Notes under the pieces: model-generated
What the model saw: only the letters and a program-made list of their open reading frames with translations
Database searches by the model: none
What the model was told of the DNA's origin: nothing
Source of the DNA: Sphingobium trunci
GTDB taxonomy: Bacteria > Pseudomonadota > Alphaproteobacteria > Sphingomonadales > Sphingomonadaceae
Assembly (NCBI RefSeq): GCF_022664535.1
Contig: NZ_JAKUJY010000004.1
Location: 124,001-188,000 of the forward strand
Direction: 5' to 3'
DNA: 64,000 nucleotides
Program-made: the position numbers and the translations under genes
Shown: in pieces, positions 24,976-34,814 of the stretch
How positions within the stretch are numbered: the first letter of the stretch is position 1
How the letters are laid out: every line of letters begins with the position of its first letter

Positions 24976-26091
24976 GTGAAACCCTTCATTTTCAGCGCGG
25001 ACAGCCATGTCATGGAGCCGTCGACCATCTTTCTCGACGGCCTGCCCGCCAGCCTGAAGCGCCATGCGATCCACAGCCGCAAGGATGGCGAGTTCCTGAT
25101 CACCGGTACGCAGGACAAGGTCATCCACCGCCTGCGTGTCGGGCAGCATCGCGAAAAGGCCCTGGGCGACAGCGAGCGCAAGGGCATCCGCGAGATTCCG
25201 GGACGGCTGGAGGATATGGAGCTGGAGGGGATCGATGCGGAAATCTGCTTCCCCAGCCTCGGCCTGTGGCTCTACTGCCTCGACAGCCCGGAGGCGGAGG
25301 CCGCCTCGGCCCGGCTTTACAATGACTGGAATAACGGCTTCCTGTCGGGCCATCCGGACCGGTTCGTGCGCTGCGGCATGTTGCCGGTGCTCGATTTCTC
25401 GAACACGCTGGCGGAGATCGACTATCTGGCGGCGAAGGGCTTTACCGCCGCGATGCTGCCGGCCGTGACGCCGGCCGGCCTTCCCCGATATAATGACGAG
25501 AAATGGGACCCGGTCTTTGCCCGCGCGTCGGAAAAGGGGATCGTCTTCGTGCTGCACACGGGCACCGGGCTGGAAACGGTGGTGATCGAGCGTGGGCCTG
25601 GTGCTGCGATCATAAACTACACCAACCAGATGTCGGACGCGCAGATCTCCGCCATGTACCTCGTGTCGGGCGGCGTGCTGGACCGCAATCCCGGCGCCCG
25701 GGTCGCCTTCATCGAGAGCGGCGCGAGCTGGCTGGTCGCGCTGGCCGAGCGGATGGACGAGGTGGAAGAGGCGCATGCCAATTTCGTACGGCCCAAATTG
25801 TCCCGCCGCCCCAGCCAGATCATCGACGACCAGGTCTGGGCCAGCTTCCAGCATGACCGCGCCTGCATCGTCGCGGCCAATGCCGGGCTGCCGGGCGCCA
25901 GGAATGTGATGTGGGGTTCGGACTATCCCCATGCGGAAGGCACTTTCCCGATCAGCCGCAAGCTCGTCGATCAGCTTTTCCAGGGACTGGATGTCAGCGA
26001 CCGCGCGCGGCAGGATATCCTCGGCCTCAATGCCGCCCGGCTCTTCGGCATAGCACCCACCGTCCACACCAGCGCGGCGCTGGCGGCCTGA
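24976..26091 (+). CDS. Amidohydrolase-2 family metal-dependent hydrolase/decarboxylase
   Basis: A 371-residue TIM-barrel protein of the amidohydrolase-2 (ACMSD-like) family. Metal-binding features are Asp9 and His11 in SADSHVMEP, a histidine in VFVLHTGTG near residue 198 and the late aspartate in GSDYPHAEG near residue 317. Members hydrolyse C-N or C-C bonds or decarboxylate, and related genes are frequent in steroid clusters. The GTG start is chosen for GAGGAG seven bases upstream. It is divergent from the GntR-Ltp operon and followed directly by a crotonase gene. C-C hydrolysis or decarboxylation of an intermediate is plausible; the exact reaction is unknown. Confidence 0.88.
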   Translation: MKPFIFSADSHVMEPSTIFLDGLPASLKRHAIHSRKDGEFLITGTQDKVIHRLRVGQHREKALGDSERKGIREIPGRLEDMELEGIDAEICFPSLGLWLYCLDSPEAEAASARLYNDWNNGFLSGHPDRFVRCGMLPVLDFSNTLAEIDYLAAKGFTAAMLPAVTPAGLPRYNDEKWDPVFARASEKGIVFVLHTGTGLETVVIERGPGAAIINYTNQMSDAQISAMYLVSGGVLDRNPGARVAFIESGASWLVALAERMDEVEEAHANFVRPKLSRRPSQIIDDQVWASFQHDRACIVAANAGLPGARNVMWGSDYPHAEGTFPISRKLVDQLFQGLDVSDRARQDILGLNAARLFGIAPTVHTSAALAA

Positions 26092-26093
26092 CG

Positions 26094-26876
26094 GTGGCCG
26101 CGCCCGTGGCCGGGGACATGCCGGTCCTGATCGAGCGTCGGGATGGCGTCGCGCGCATCACGCTCAATCGGCCGCGGGCGCACAACGCCATCAACGGGGC
26201 GCTATCGGCCGCGCTGGTGTCCGCCATCGAAAGCGCGCAGGACAGCGGCTGCATCGTCCTGACCGGGACCGACCCGGCTTTCTGCGCGGGCCTTGACCTG
26301 CGCGATCTGGGGATTGCGGAGGGCCAGTCCTTCTCCTCCTATTATCACGCACTGACGGAGTCGCGCGTGCCCATCATCGCGGCGGTCAACGGCCCGGCGG
26401 TGACGGGCGGGTTCGAGATCGCGCTGGCCTGCGATTTCATCGTTGCCTCGGAAAGGGCGATGTTCGCGGACACGCATCTTCGGGTGAAGGTGTTTCCCGG
26501 CCCGGTCCTGGTCGATCTGCCACGCCGCATCGGCATGGCGCGGGCGCGCGAGATGTCGCTGACCGGCAATTTCATGGACGCGGCCACCGCCCTGCGGATC
26601 GGCCTCGCCAATCATCTTGTGCCCCATGAACAATTGCTGCCCTTCGCGACAGAGCTGGCCCGGACTATCGCAAGTTACAACCGGGGCATGGTGGCGGACA
26701 TGCGGGACGACTGGGCAGTGACCGGCACGATGCCCATCGCTCAGGCGCGGGCCGCGCATTTCGCCTTCCGGCGGGAAAAGGGCTACCGGGACGGTTCGAC
26801 CAGCGATCTCGCCAGCGTCGGGGACGAAGTGATGCGCCGGTCGCGGCTGGAGCGCGCCAAGCCGGAGGACGGCTGA
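26094..26876 (+). CDS. Enoyl-CoA hydratase family protein
   Basis: A crotonase of about 260 residues (GTG at 26094, two bases after the amidohydrolase stop; ATG at 26118 is an alternative giving 252). It has the oxyanion segments AFCAGLDLRD and GPAVTGGFEIAL with Glu108 at the first catalytic position. The second glutamate position reads DTHLRVKVFPGP, so the hydratase dyad is incomplete. This DTH-type variant is shared with the gene at 41918. Coupled to the amidohydrolase, it may hydrate or cleave its product or substrate. It converges on the thioesterase gene 10 bp away. Confidence 0.88.
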   Translation: MAAPVAGDMPVLIERRDGVARITLNRPRAHNAINGALSAALVSAIESAQDSGCIVLTGTDPAFCAGLDLRDLGIAEGQSFSSYYHALTESRVPIIAAVNGPAVTGGFEIALACDFIVASERAMFADTHLRVKVFPGPVLVDLPRRIGMARAREMSLTGNFMDAATALRIGLANHLVPHEQLLPFATELARTIASYNRGMVADMRDDWAVTGTMPIAQARAAHFAFRREKGYRDGSTSDLASVGDEVMRRSRLERAKPEDG

Positions 26877-26886
26877 CCTCCAGCGC

Positions 26887-27333
26887 CTATGCCGGTTCGG
26901 TCAGCCGCACCGATTCCAGCGCCTGGCGCACGTCGTCGGGCAGGGGCGCGGACCCACCCTCCTTGCCGCCGCAGACCATGATGGCGCGCATATAGGCGTA
27001 GACTGTGTCGCCTTGCGTCAGGATGCTGGCGACCTCCCAGCTCGAACGGCCGATCGCCGTCGTCCCCATATAGCCGGTCACGGGACGGGGGTAGAAGGCT
27101 TCGGCCATGAATTCGATGTTCAGCGATACGATCATCGGTCTGAGGCCGTTACCCCGGAAGATGCCCTGCATGCCGATCGACGTGTCGAACCGCACCCGCA
27201 TATCCTCGAAGAAGATCGCGGTGGCGACATTGTTGATATGGTTGTTGTTGTCCAGATCGGCGAAGCGCGTCGTCGTCTCGTGGCTGAAGAGATAGCGGCT
27301 GCGGTCCAGCAGGGCGGCATCGGGTTTCGGCAT
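26887..27333 (-). CDS. 4HBT-family acyl-CoA thioesterase
   Basis: A 148-residue single hotdog protein. TRFADLDNNNHINNVATAIFFEDMR (motif around residues 19-43) includes the aspartate and the NHxNN pattern of 4-hydroxybenzoyl-CoA thioesterase/YbgC-type enzymes. It probably hydrolyses acyl-CoA intermediates and frees CoA. Its ATG overlaps the stop of the preceding SDR (TGATG at 27333), so the two are translationally coupled. It is the last gene of a three-gene minus-strand unit with an NMO-like gene. Confidence 0.88.
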   Translation of the reverse strand: MPKPDAALLDRSRYLFSHETTTRFADLDNNNHINNVATAIFFEDMRVRFDTSIGMQGIFRGNGLRPMIVSLNIEFMAEAFYPRPVTGYMGTTAIGRSSWEVASILTQGDTVYAYMRAIMVCGGKEGGSAPLPDDVRQALESVRLTEPA

Positions 27334-28109
27334 CAGAGCGTCTGCCCGTCATCGATGACGACCGACGATCCCGTCACCCCGCGCGACAGGTCGGAACAGA
27401 GCCAGAGCAGCGGCACATCCAGATCGCTGTCCAGCGACAGCCTGCGCCGGTTGAACCCCTCGATCTGGCGCTGCCCGGCCTCGGTATCGAACCATTCTTC
27501 GTTGATCTCGGTGCGAATCCAGCCGGGGCAGATCATGTTGACGTTGATCCCCTTGCGGATCCATTCGCGCGCCAGCACCTTGCCCAACTGCATCACCCCC
27601 GCCTTGGTCGCGCTGTAGATGGCCAGGCCGGGATTGACGTCGAAAGCGGTGATGGAGCAGGTGATGACGATGCGGCCCCGTTCATGGTCCGGGCTGCCGC
27701 TCGCGATCAGCCGCCGCGCGCCTTCCCGTGCGGTCAGCATGACACCGCGCAGGTTGATGCCGATGGTCTGGTCCATCTCCTCGGCGCTCTGCTTGAGCGC
27801 GGGGGTGTCGCCGCTCACCCCGGCATTGGCGATGATCGTGTCGACCGTGCCGAAGGCCGCCTCCGCCGCGTCATAGGCAGCGATGATCGACGCCTCGCTG
27901 GCGACATCGGTGGCGACGGCGATCGCCTTGCCCCCGGCGGCCGAGATCTCGTCGACCAGATTCTGCAGCGCGTCGGCGCGGCGCGCGCAGAGAACGACGC
28001 TGGCGCCCGCCGCGGCCAGCAGGCGTGCCCAGCGCGCGCCGATGCCGGAGGATGCGCCGGTCAGCAGGGCGACGCGCCCCGTCAGGTCAAGGGCGGGGAT
28101 CGCGATCAT
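27333..28109 (-). CDS. SDR family oxidoreductase
   Basis: A 258-residue classical SDR: TGASSGIGARW (residues 18-28), LCARRAD at the end of beta-2 (arginines favour NADP(H)), IIANAGVSG after beta-4 and the catalytic YSATK near residue 165. It has a FabG-like layout with the C-terminal GVTGSSVVIDDGQTL. The gene lies 14 bp downstream of the NMO-like gene and overlaps the thioesterase start. GGAG lies eight bases before the ATG. Probably a hydroxyacyl-CoA or ring-alcohol dehydrogenase; the substrate is unknown. Confidence 0.9.
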   Translation of the reverse strand: MIAIPALDLTGRVALLTGASSGIGARWARLLAAAGASVVLCARRADALQNLVDEISAAGGKAIAVATDVASEASIIAAYDAAEAAFGTVDTIIANAGVSGDTPALKQSAEEMDQTIGINLRGVMLTAREGARRLIASGSPDHERGRIVITCSITAFDVNPGLAIYSATKAGVMQLGKVLAREWIRKGINVNMICPGWIRTEINEEWFDTEAGQRQIEGFNRRRLSLDSDLDVPLLWLCSDLSRGVTGSSVVIDDGQTL

Positions 28110-28123
28110 CGATTGGCTCCGTC

Positions 28124-29125
<1,002 letters not shown>

Positions 29126-29128
29126 CTA

Positions 29129-29157
29129 TATGACCTAGTAAACCAACTCTGGCTTAC
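29129..29157. promoter_or_regulatory. Operator-like elements in the divergent NMO/SDR promoter
   Basis: TATGACCTAGTAAAC (29129-29143) closely matches the element at 8254-8268. It overlaps an imperfect palindrome GTAAACCAACTCTGGCTTAC (29138-29157), in which 7 of 8 arm positions pair. Both lie between the divergent starts at 29110 and 29212. Confidence 0.45.
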
Positions 29158-29211
29158 CCCGTGGGCGACTGCAAGAGTCAATTCGCGCGGGCATAGCGGG
29201 GAAAGGAGCGG

Positions 29212-30021
29212 ATGGGAAGGATGCTGGATCTATCGGAGGCCGTGGCGCTGGTGACGGGCGGCGCGGGAGGCATCGGCCTGGCCGTGGCGCGCTCGCTGGC
29301 GGGCGCCGGTGTGCGGGTGGCGCTCGCCGACATCGATGCGCCGACGGTCCGGTCGGCGGCAGCGGAACTGGGCGATGGCGCCATCGCCATCCCGCTGGAC
29401 GTGCGCGACCGGAATGCGTGGGACGCGGCGCGCGCCATGGCGGAGGCGCGCTTCGGCCCGGTCGACATATTGGTCAACAATGCCGGGATTGGGCCTGACG
29501 GCTACAGGCTGGACGAAACGACGCCCGAATCCTTCGACCGGATCGTGGCGATCAACCTGACCGGCATGTTCAACGGCATCCATTGTTTCGTGCCGGGCAT
29601 GCGGGCGCGGGGCCGGGGCCATGTGGTCAACACCGCGTCCATGGCCGGGCTGACGGCGATGCCGCGGCTTGGCGGCTATACCGCCACCAAATTCGCGGTG
29701 GTCGGCCTGTCGGAAGTGCTGCGCGCGGAACTCGCGCCGGACGGCGTCGGCGTTTCTGTGCTCTGTCCGGGGCTGGTGAAGACCAGGCTGGGCGAAACCA
29801 GCCACGCGCTGGGGTCGGACCGATCGCCCGACCTACCGCTCTCGCCCTCAGTTGAGGGCATGGATGCGGGCCGGGTGGGGGACGCGGTGCTGGCGGCGAT
29901 CCGGGCGGACAGGCCCTTGATCATCACCCATGGCGAACATCGCAGGATGGTGGAGAAGCGGATGGAACGGGTGCTTGCCGCCTTTGACGATGTACCGGAC
30001 AGCAGGGGGACAGCGGCGTGA
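29212..30021 (+). CDS. SDR family oxidoreductase
   Basis: A 269-residue SDR with TGGAGGIGLA (residues 15-24), ALADID after beta-2 (acidic, NAD-type), VNNAGIGP after beta-4 and catalytic YTATK near residue 160, plus a longer C-terminal tail than FabG-type SDRs. ATG at 29212 is used; ATG at 29221 is an alternative close to the same AAGGAG. The stop overlaps the GTG start of the following TesB-like gene by four bases. It leads a four-gene plus-strand unit (SDR, TesB-like, GST, PaaG-like isomerase). Confidence 0.89.
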   Translation: MGRMLDLSEAVALVTGGAGGIGLAVARSLAGAGVRVALADIDAPTVRSAAAELGDGAIAIPLDVRDRNAWDAARAMAEARFGPVDILVNNAGIGPDGYRLDETTPESFDRIVAINLTGMFNGIHCFVPGMRARGRGHVVNTASMAGLTAMPRLGGYTATKFAVVGLSEVLRAELAPDGVGVSVLCPGLVKTRLGETSHALGSDRSPDLPLSPSVEGMDAGRVGDAVLAAIRADRPLIITHGEHRRMVEKRMERVLAAFDDVPDSRGTAA

Positions 30022-30782
30022 CGATCCCGCATTTCTATGTCCTGCGCGACGGGCTTTACGAACCGACGCATCTGGCGCGCAGTCCGTGGGAGAAAGGCAA
30101 GCAGAATGGCGTGGCGCTGGGCGGGCTCGCCACCTTCCTGATGGAGGACGTGCCCACGCCCGCGCCGATGATGACCACGCGGCTGACGATCGACATATTG
30201 GGCGCCGCGCCCCATGCGCCGACCGAGGGACAGGTGCGGATCGTGCGCGACGGCATGCGCCTGCAACTGGTGGAATCGCAATTGCTGGTGGAGGGCCGCA
30301 CGGTCGCCCGCGCGACGGCGCTGCGGGTGCGGCTGGCGGAATCCCCAGTCTATGGCGACACGCAGAGCTATCCGCCGCCAGAAAGCGTCGAACCTTCGCC
30401 CTTCATGGACGCGCGCGCCTTTGGCGGGACGATGGAGACGCGGCTGGTGAGCGGCGGCCTGCGCGAGCCGGGGCCGGGGGTGCTGTGGGTGCGGTTCAAC
30501 CATGAACATGTGGCGGGCACGCCCCTTTCTCCGCTACTGCGCGTCACCAGCCTGGCCGATTTCGGCGGGGGGCTGGGGTCGGAGGTCAGCATCGATCAGT
30601 GGACCTATATGAATCTCGATATTTCGGTGCATCTGCTGCGGCCGCCGGTCGGGGAATGGATGCTGGCCGATGCCTCGACCAGCAGCGCGGGACGGGGCGT
30701 GGGGCGGTCGGACATGATCATCGCGGATCGCGACGGGCCGTTCGCCCGCGCGCACCAGATGCTGTTCATCGCGCCACGCTGA
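30018..30782 (+). CDS. TesB-like (acyl-CoA thioesterase II fold) protein
   Basis: A 254-residue double-hotdog protein. N-terminal FYVLRDGLYEPT and GVALGGLATFLMED, and C-terminal WTYMNLDISVHLLRPPVGEWMLADA, match TesB-like thioesterases; the last motif carries the usual Asp and GEW turn. It probably hydrolyses medium-chain or bulky acyl-CoAs. The GTG start overlaps the upstream SDR stop, so it is translationally coupled. A paralogue lies at 41121. Confidence 0.87.
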   Translation: MTIPHFYVLRDGLYEPTHLARSPWEKGKQNGVALGGLATFLMEDVPTPAPMMTTRLTIDILGAAPHAPTEGQVRIVRDGMRLQLVESQLLVEGRTVARATALRVRLAESPVYGDTQSYPPPESVEPSPFMDARAFGGTMETRLVSGGLREPGPGVLWVRFNHEHVAGTPLSPLLRVTSLADFGGGLGSEVSIDQWTYMNLDISVHLLRPPVGEWMLADASTSSAGRGVGRSDMIIADRDGPFARAHQMLFIAPR

Positions 30783-30855
30783 TGGCAAGGCGCATGCACG
30801 AAAGCAATATGCGCGCGGCGATCGGGCCGTCGCGACCGGGCGGGAGGGACCAGCC

Positions 30856-31497
30856 ATGACGATCGTCGTTCATCATCTCCAATATTCGCGCAGCACGCGG
30901 CTGCTCTGGCTGCTGGAGGAACTGGAACAGCCCTATGAACTCGTCCTCTACGAACGCGACCCCAGCTTTCGCGCGCCTGAGGCCTTGAAGCAGGTCCATC
31001 CGCTGGGCCGCTCCCCGATCATCGAGATCGACGGCGAGGTCATTGCCGAATCCGGCGCGATCATGGAGGTGCTGGCCGAACGGCTGGGCGGCGGACGGCT
31101 GGGACGGCGCTCGACCGACGCCGATTGGGCGGAATATTGCGAATGGCTGCATTTCGCGGAAGGCACCGCGATGACCGGCCTGACCATGATGATGCTGACC
31201 ACGGCCTCGCCCAATCCGATGGTGTCGGGCTACGGCCAGGAACTCGCCACCACCGCCATGGCGTTGATCGACGCGCGGATCACCGGCCGCGATTATCTGC
31301 TTGCATCCGGTTTCGGCGCGGCGGACATCCATATGAGTTTCGTCGCGCTCTGGGCCAATGAATTCGGTCTGCTTTCCGGCCATCCGCAGGTGGCCGCCTG
31401 GCTCGACCGTATCACCGCCCGGCCGGCCTATCTGGCCGCGCTGGACAAGGGCGGGCCATGGCGAGTCCCCCTCGAACTGCTCCCCGCGCAAAAGTGA
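30856..31497 (+). CDS. Glutathione S-transferase family protein
   Basis: A 213-residue GST. The N-terminal thioredoxin fold begins IVVHHLQYSRSTRLLWLLEE, with cis-proline RSPIIEIDG near residue 56 and the glutathione-contact ESGAIMEVLAE near 68; an all-helical C-terminal domain follows. It may conjugate or remove glutathione, or isomerise an intermediate. Ribosome site GGAGGGA. It lies 74 bp after the TesB-like gene and 7 bp before a PaaG-like gene, all in one orientation. In aromatic and terpenoid catabolism GSTs often perform isomerisation or detoxification; which applies here is unknown. Confidence 0.9.
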   Translation: MTIVVHHLQYSRSTRLLWLLEELEQPYELVLYERDPSFRAPEALKQVHPLGRSPIIEIDGEVIAESGAIMEVLAERLGGGRLGRRSTDADWAEYCEWLHFAEGTAMTGLTMMMLTTASPNPMVSGYGQELATTAMALIDARITGRDYLLASGFGAADIHMSFVALWANEFGLLSGHPQVAAWLDRITARPAYLAALDKGGPWRVPLELLPAQK

Positions 31498-31504
31498 AAG
31501 GCGC

Positions 31505-32299
31505 ATGATGGAAGAACCGCATCTCCTGCTCGATTATGCCGACGGCATCGCCACCCTGACGATGAACCGTCCTGACAAGCTCAACGCCATGTCGCCCGAA
31601 TCGCTGGACCTGTTCGTCGATCTGCTCGACCGGGTTCGCGACGAGGGGAAGGCCCGCGTGCTGGTGCTGACCGGCAAGGGGCGGGCCTTCTGCTCCGGCG
31701 CCGACCTCGCCTCGAAAGACCCCAAAACGGGCGGGCGGCCCAAGGATGTCGGCTCGGGCCTGGAAAAGGGGCATAATGTCGTCTCGGAACGGCTGCGCTA
31801 CCTGCCGGTGCCCGTGGTTTGCGCCGTCAATGGCGGCGCGGCGGGCGGCGGTTGCGGCTATGCGCTGGCGGGGGACATCGTCGTCGCGGGCCGTTCCGCC
31901 TATTTCCTCCAGCCCTTCGTCAATATCGGGCTGGTGCCCGATGTCGGCGCGACCTGGCTGTTGCCGCGCCTGATCGGCAAGGCGCGCGCCACCGCGATGA
32001 TGATGCTGGGCGAGCGCATTCCCGCCGAGACAGCGGCGGAATGGGGCATGATCTGGCAGGTGGTGGATGACGCGGCGCTGATGGATACCGCCTATGCCAT
32101 CGCCCGCAAGCTGGCCGATGGCCCGACCGTCGCTTACTCGATGATGCGGCAGGGGATCGCGGACGCGCTGGAAATGTCGCTGACGCAGACGCTGGCGATG
32201 GAGCGCCGCAACCAGCGGCTCGCGGGCATCACCGCCGATCATCATGAGGGCGTCGCCGCGTTCCTGGAAAAGCGCAAGCCCGACTTCAAGGGGCATTAG
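31505..32299 (+). CDS. PaaG-like enoyl-CoA isomerase/hydratase
   Basis: A 264-residue crotonase. Oxyanion segments are AFCSGADLAS (61-70) and GGAAGGGCGYALAGD (110-124). Neither crotonase glutamate is present, but Asp146 in GLVPDVGATWLLPRLIG is kept, the arrangement of PaaG-type isomerases that shift double bonds or convert epoxide-CoA to oxepin-CoA. ATG at 31505 or 31508 may be used. It is the last gene of its unit, and a convergent hairpin follows. Isomerase rather than hydratase activity is inferred from the residue pattern. Confidence 0.89.
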   Translation: MMEEPHLLLDYADGIATLTMNRPDKLNAMSPESLDLFVDLLDRVRDEGKARVLVLTGKGRAFCSGADLASKDPKTGGRPKDVGSGLEKGHNVVSERLRYLPVPVVCAVNGGAAGGGCGYALAGDIVVAGRSAYFLQPFVNIGLVPDVGATWLLPRLIGKARATAMMMLGERIPAETAAEWGMIWQVVDDAALMDTAYAIARKLADGPTVAYSMMRQGIADALEMSLTQTLAMERRNQRLAGITADHHEGVAAFLEKRKPDFKGH

Positions 32300-32308
32300 A
32301 TGCGAAGG

Positions 32309-32333
32309 GGAGAGGGACATCCAGCCCCTCTCC
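32309..32333. terminator. Hairpin between convergent genes
   Basis: An 8-bp stem (GGAGAGGG / CCCTCTCC) with a nine-base loop lies in the 44-bp gap between convergent crotonase and NMO-like genes. No T-run, so it may act as a weak or Rho-aided terminator for either strand. Confidence 0.35.
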
Positions 32334-32343
32334 TCCAACCATC

Positions 32344-33285
32344 TCAGCGCGAACGGGCCAACCGATCCATCGCCGCTTCATATTCGGTGCGAAGCCGCTC
32401 GACCAGCTTCGCTGCGGGAACCACTTCCCTGACCGCGCCGATGCCCTGGCCTGACCCCCAGATGTCGCGCCAGGCCTTCTTGCCGTCCGACACTTCGGCA
32501 AAGCTCATCTGCGACGCATCGGACACCGGCAGATTGGCGGGATCAAGACCAGCCGCCGTGATGCTGGGCTTCAGATAATTGCCGTGCACGCCGGTGAAGA
32601 GGTTGGAATAGACGATATCGCTGGCGCTGCTGGCGGCGATCATCTCCTTATATTCCTGCACGGCGACGGCTTCCTCGGTCGCGATGAAGGCCGACCCGAT
32701 ATAGGCAAGGTCCGCGCCCAGCGCGCGCGCCGCCGCGATCGAATTGCCGTTGGCGATCGCGCCCGACAGCGCCAGCGGCCCGTCGAACCAGGAGCGGATT
32801 TCCTGCACCAGGGCAAAGGGAGAAAGCGTGCCCGCATGGCCGCCCGCGCCCGCCGCCACGGCGACCAGCCCGTCCGCGCCCTTCTCCACCGCCTTCTTCG
32901 CGAAATCATTGTCGATCACGTCATGGAAGACGACGCCGCCATAGCTGTGCACCGCCTCGAACACGTCCGTTCGCGCACCGAGCGAGGTAATGACGACCGG
33001 CACCTGATATTTGACGCACAGCGCCAGATCCTCTTCCAGCCGCCCGTTGGTCTTGTGCACGATCAGGTTGACGGCGAAGGGCGCGTCCTGGTCGGTCAGT
33101 TCGCTGCGCAACCGCTTCAGCCAATCCTCGAACATCGGCGCGGGGCGCGCGTTGAGCGAGGGGAAGGAACCGACGATTCCCGCCTTGCACTGGGCGATGA
33201 CGAGTTCGGGCTGCGAGATGATGAACAGCGGTGAAGCGATCACCGGAACCGACAACCGGCCTTCCAGGGTCTTGGGCAGGGACAT
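32344..33285 (-). CDS. Nitronate monooxygenase family protein, second subtype
   Basis: A 313-residue FMN-type TIM-barrel protein: PVIASPLFIISQPELVIAQC at the N-terminus, the histidine in AAGAGGHAGTLSPF near residue 150, and LALSGAIANGNSI as the phosphate-binding region. It is clearly divergent from the pair at 2 and 28124, so it is a separate subtype. Ribosome site AAGGTAAGA. It lies 20 bp after an SDR gene and is probably co-transcribed. Physiological substrate unknown; relatives oxidise alkyl nitronates, but a redox role on enoyl-CoA-like compounds is also possible. Confidence 0.9.
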   Translation of the reverse strand: MSLPKTLEGRLSVPVIASPLFIISQPELVIAQCKAGIVGSFPSLNARPAPMFEDWLKRLRSELTDQDAPFAVNLIVHKTNGRLEEDLALCVKYQVPVVITSLGARTDVFEAVHSYGGVVFHDVIDNDFAKKAVEKGADGLVAVAAGAGGHAGTLSPFALVQEIRSWFDGPLALSGAIANGNSIAAARALGADLAYIGSAFIATEEAVAVQEYKEMIAASSASDIVYSNLFTGVHGNYLKPSITAAGLDPANLPVSDASQMSFAEVSDGKKAWRDIWGSGQGIGAVREVVPAAKLVERLRTEYEAAMDRLARSR

Positions 33286-33305
33286 GAAGCGTCTTACCTT
33301 TCTTA

Positions 33306-34088
33306 TCAGTCGATGGTGGCCACGCCACCGGCGATGGGGATGGTGGCGCCTGAAATCCAGGCACCCGCGCGCGAACAGAGATAGATGACGCCGCCCGCAA
33401 TGTCTTCCGGCGTTCCGATGCGGTGACCGAGCGGCGAAGCGGCCCGCTCCAACTCTTCCGGATCGTCGAAATCGAAAACCCCGGCCGTCATCTTGGAGGG
33501 GAACAGGCCGGGCGCAATGGCATTCACGCTGATATGATCGCCCGCCAGGAACTTGCCCATATGGCGGCCCATATGAATGATCGCGGCCTTGCTGGCGGAA
33601 TAGGGATAGCTCTCCCAGGGGGGGATGCGAAAGCCGTCGATGGAGGCAATGTTGACGATCCGTGCGGGATCATCGGGCGTGGCCGCGCGCCGCAGCGCGG
33701 GCAGCAATGCCTGCGTCAGCAGGAAGGGTGCTGCGATGTTGAGATCCAGCACCTTTTCCAGCCCTTTTCGCGGAAAGCTGTCGATCGGCGCCCCCCAACT
33801 GGTTCCGGCATTGTTGATGAGGATATGCAGGACGTTATCGGAGCCTACCGCCTTTGCCGCTGCCGCGATTCCTTCCTCGGTCGTCAGATCGGCCGCGAAG
33901 CCCGATATCGCGCCAATGGGAGACAAGGCGCTGACGGCGGCATCCACCGCGGCTGCCTTGCGCGAACAGATCAGAACCTCCGCCCCGGCGCGGACCAGCC
34001 CCTCCGCGATCATATAGCCGATGCCGCCCGACCCGCCGGTCACGAGCGCGCGTTTGCCTTTGATGTCGAACAGCCCGGCGATATCCAT
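33306..34088 (-). CDS. SDR family oxidoreductase
   Basis: A 260-residue SDR with TGGSGGIGYM (residues 17-26), ICSRKAAA after beta-2 (favouring NADP(H)), INNAGTSWG after beta-4 and catalytic YSASK near residue 165. The C-terminus GGVIYLCSRAGAWISGATI is FabG-like. It is followed by an NMO-like gene 20 bp downstream. The gap upstream (34089-34161) contains AGTTATATATGTCAT and may be the promoter. Substrate unknown. Confidence 0.89.
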   Translation of the reverse strand: MDIAGLFDIKGKRALVTGGSGGIGYMIAEGLVRAGAEVLICSRKAAAVDAAVSALSPIGAISGFAADLTTEEGIAAAAKAVGSDNVLHILINNAGTSWGAPIDSFPRKGLEKVLDLNIAAPFLLTQALLPALRRAATPDDPARIVNIASIDGFRIPPWESYPYSASKAAIIHMGRHMGKFLAGDHISVNAIAPGLFPSKMTAGVFDFDDPEELERAASPLGHRIGTPEDIAGGVIYLCSRAGAWISGATIPIAGGVATID

Positions 34089-34161
34089 CGTCCATCCTTC
34101 TCCGTCGATTTCCTATCCTTGATGCAATTCCGCCGTCACGTCGATAAGAAAGTTATATATG

Positions 34162-34764
34162 TCATGTTTTCGGCGGTGCGTCGACAATGGCCTGCAAGGT
34201 CTCCTCCAGCCATTTGCGGGCAGCCGGGTCCATCGCGCCGCTGAAACTCGGCAGCGGCAGGAGCACGCGATAGAGGTAGAAACCCGCCGACAGGGCCAGT
34301 ATCTCCGCCGCGCGCTGCTCGGCCTCCTCGCCGCCCAGCCATTGCGCGGTGGGCTTCAGCACTTCCTCCACGATCAGCCGCAGGGCGACGGCCTGCGACA
34401 CGGGCTCGGCAGCGGCATGGACCAGCATCGGCATGGGATGCGGCCGGTCGCCGCGATGATCGACCATGGCCTGCACCAGCCCCTTGCCGAAATTCTCGCG
34501 CGGATGGCTGGCCAGATTCCCTTCGGTCAGCGTGGCCTTGAGCGCCGCCTCGAACAGCTTTTCCTTCGAACCGAAATAGCGCGCGACCAGGGCAACGTTG
34601 ACGCCTGCCTCCGCCGCGATGTCGCGAAGCCCCGCCTGCCCATAGCTGCACCGGGCAAAGAGGGTTTGCGCCGCGGTCAATATGCGCGCGCGGGTAACCG
34701 CCGCGTCGCGGATGCGCGCCGGGGGATCGATCTTCACATCTTGCTTGGGGGAAGTGTCAGCCAT
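34162..34764 (-). CDS. TetR-family transcriptional regulator
   Basis: A 200-residue TetR. The N-terminal helix-turn-helix is at about residues 25-70 (AAQTLFARCSYGQAGLRDIA, VNVALVARYFGSKEKLFEAAL), followed by an all-helical ligand domain. An N-terminal lysine/aspartate-rich tail precedes the fold. It lies 50 bp downstream of another TetR gene in the same orientation and 73 bp upstream of an SDR gene. Operator sites cannot be assigned, but the palindromes at 20196, 29138 and 52096 are of the type bound by this family. Confidence 0.9.
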   Translation of the reverse strand: MADTSPKQDVKIDPPARIRDAAVTRARILTAAQTLFARCSYGQAGLRDIAAEAGVNVALVARYFGSKEKLFEAALKATLTEGNLASHPRENFGKGLVQAMVDHRGDRPHPMPMLVHAAAEPVSQAVALRLIVEEVLKPTAQWLGGEEAEQRAAEILALSAGFYLYRVLLPLPSFSGAMDPAARKWLEETLQAIVDAPPKT

Positions 34765-34814
34765 TCGCCCATCTTCGGGTCAGCCGGTGCGGGGGTCAAG
34801 GCGAAGAGGAAAAG

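Noticed and set aside
30781..30859. A 25-codon open frame between the TesB-like gene and the GST gene
   Set aside because: It lacks a ribosome site and recognisable sequence; it may only be read through from the preceding gene.
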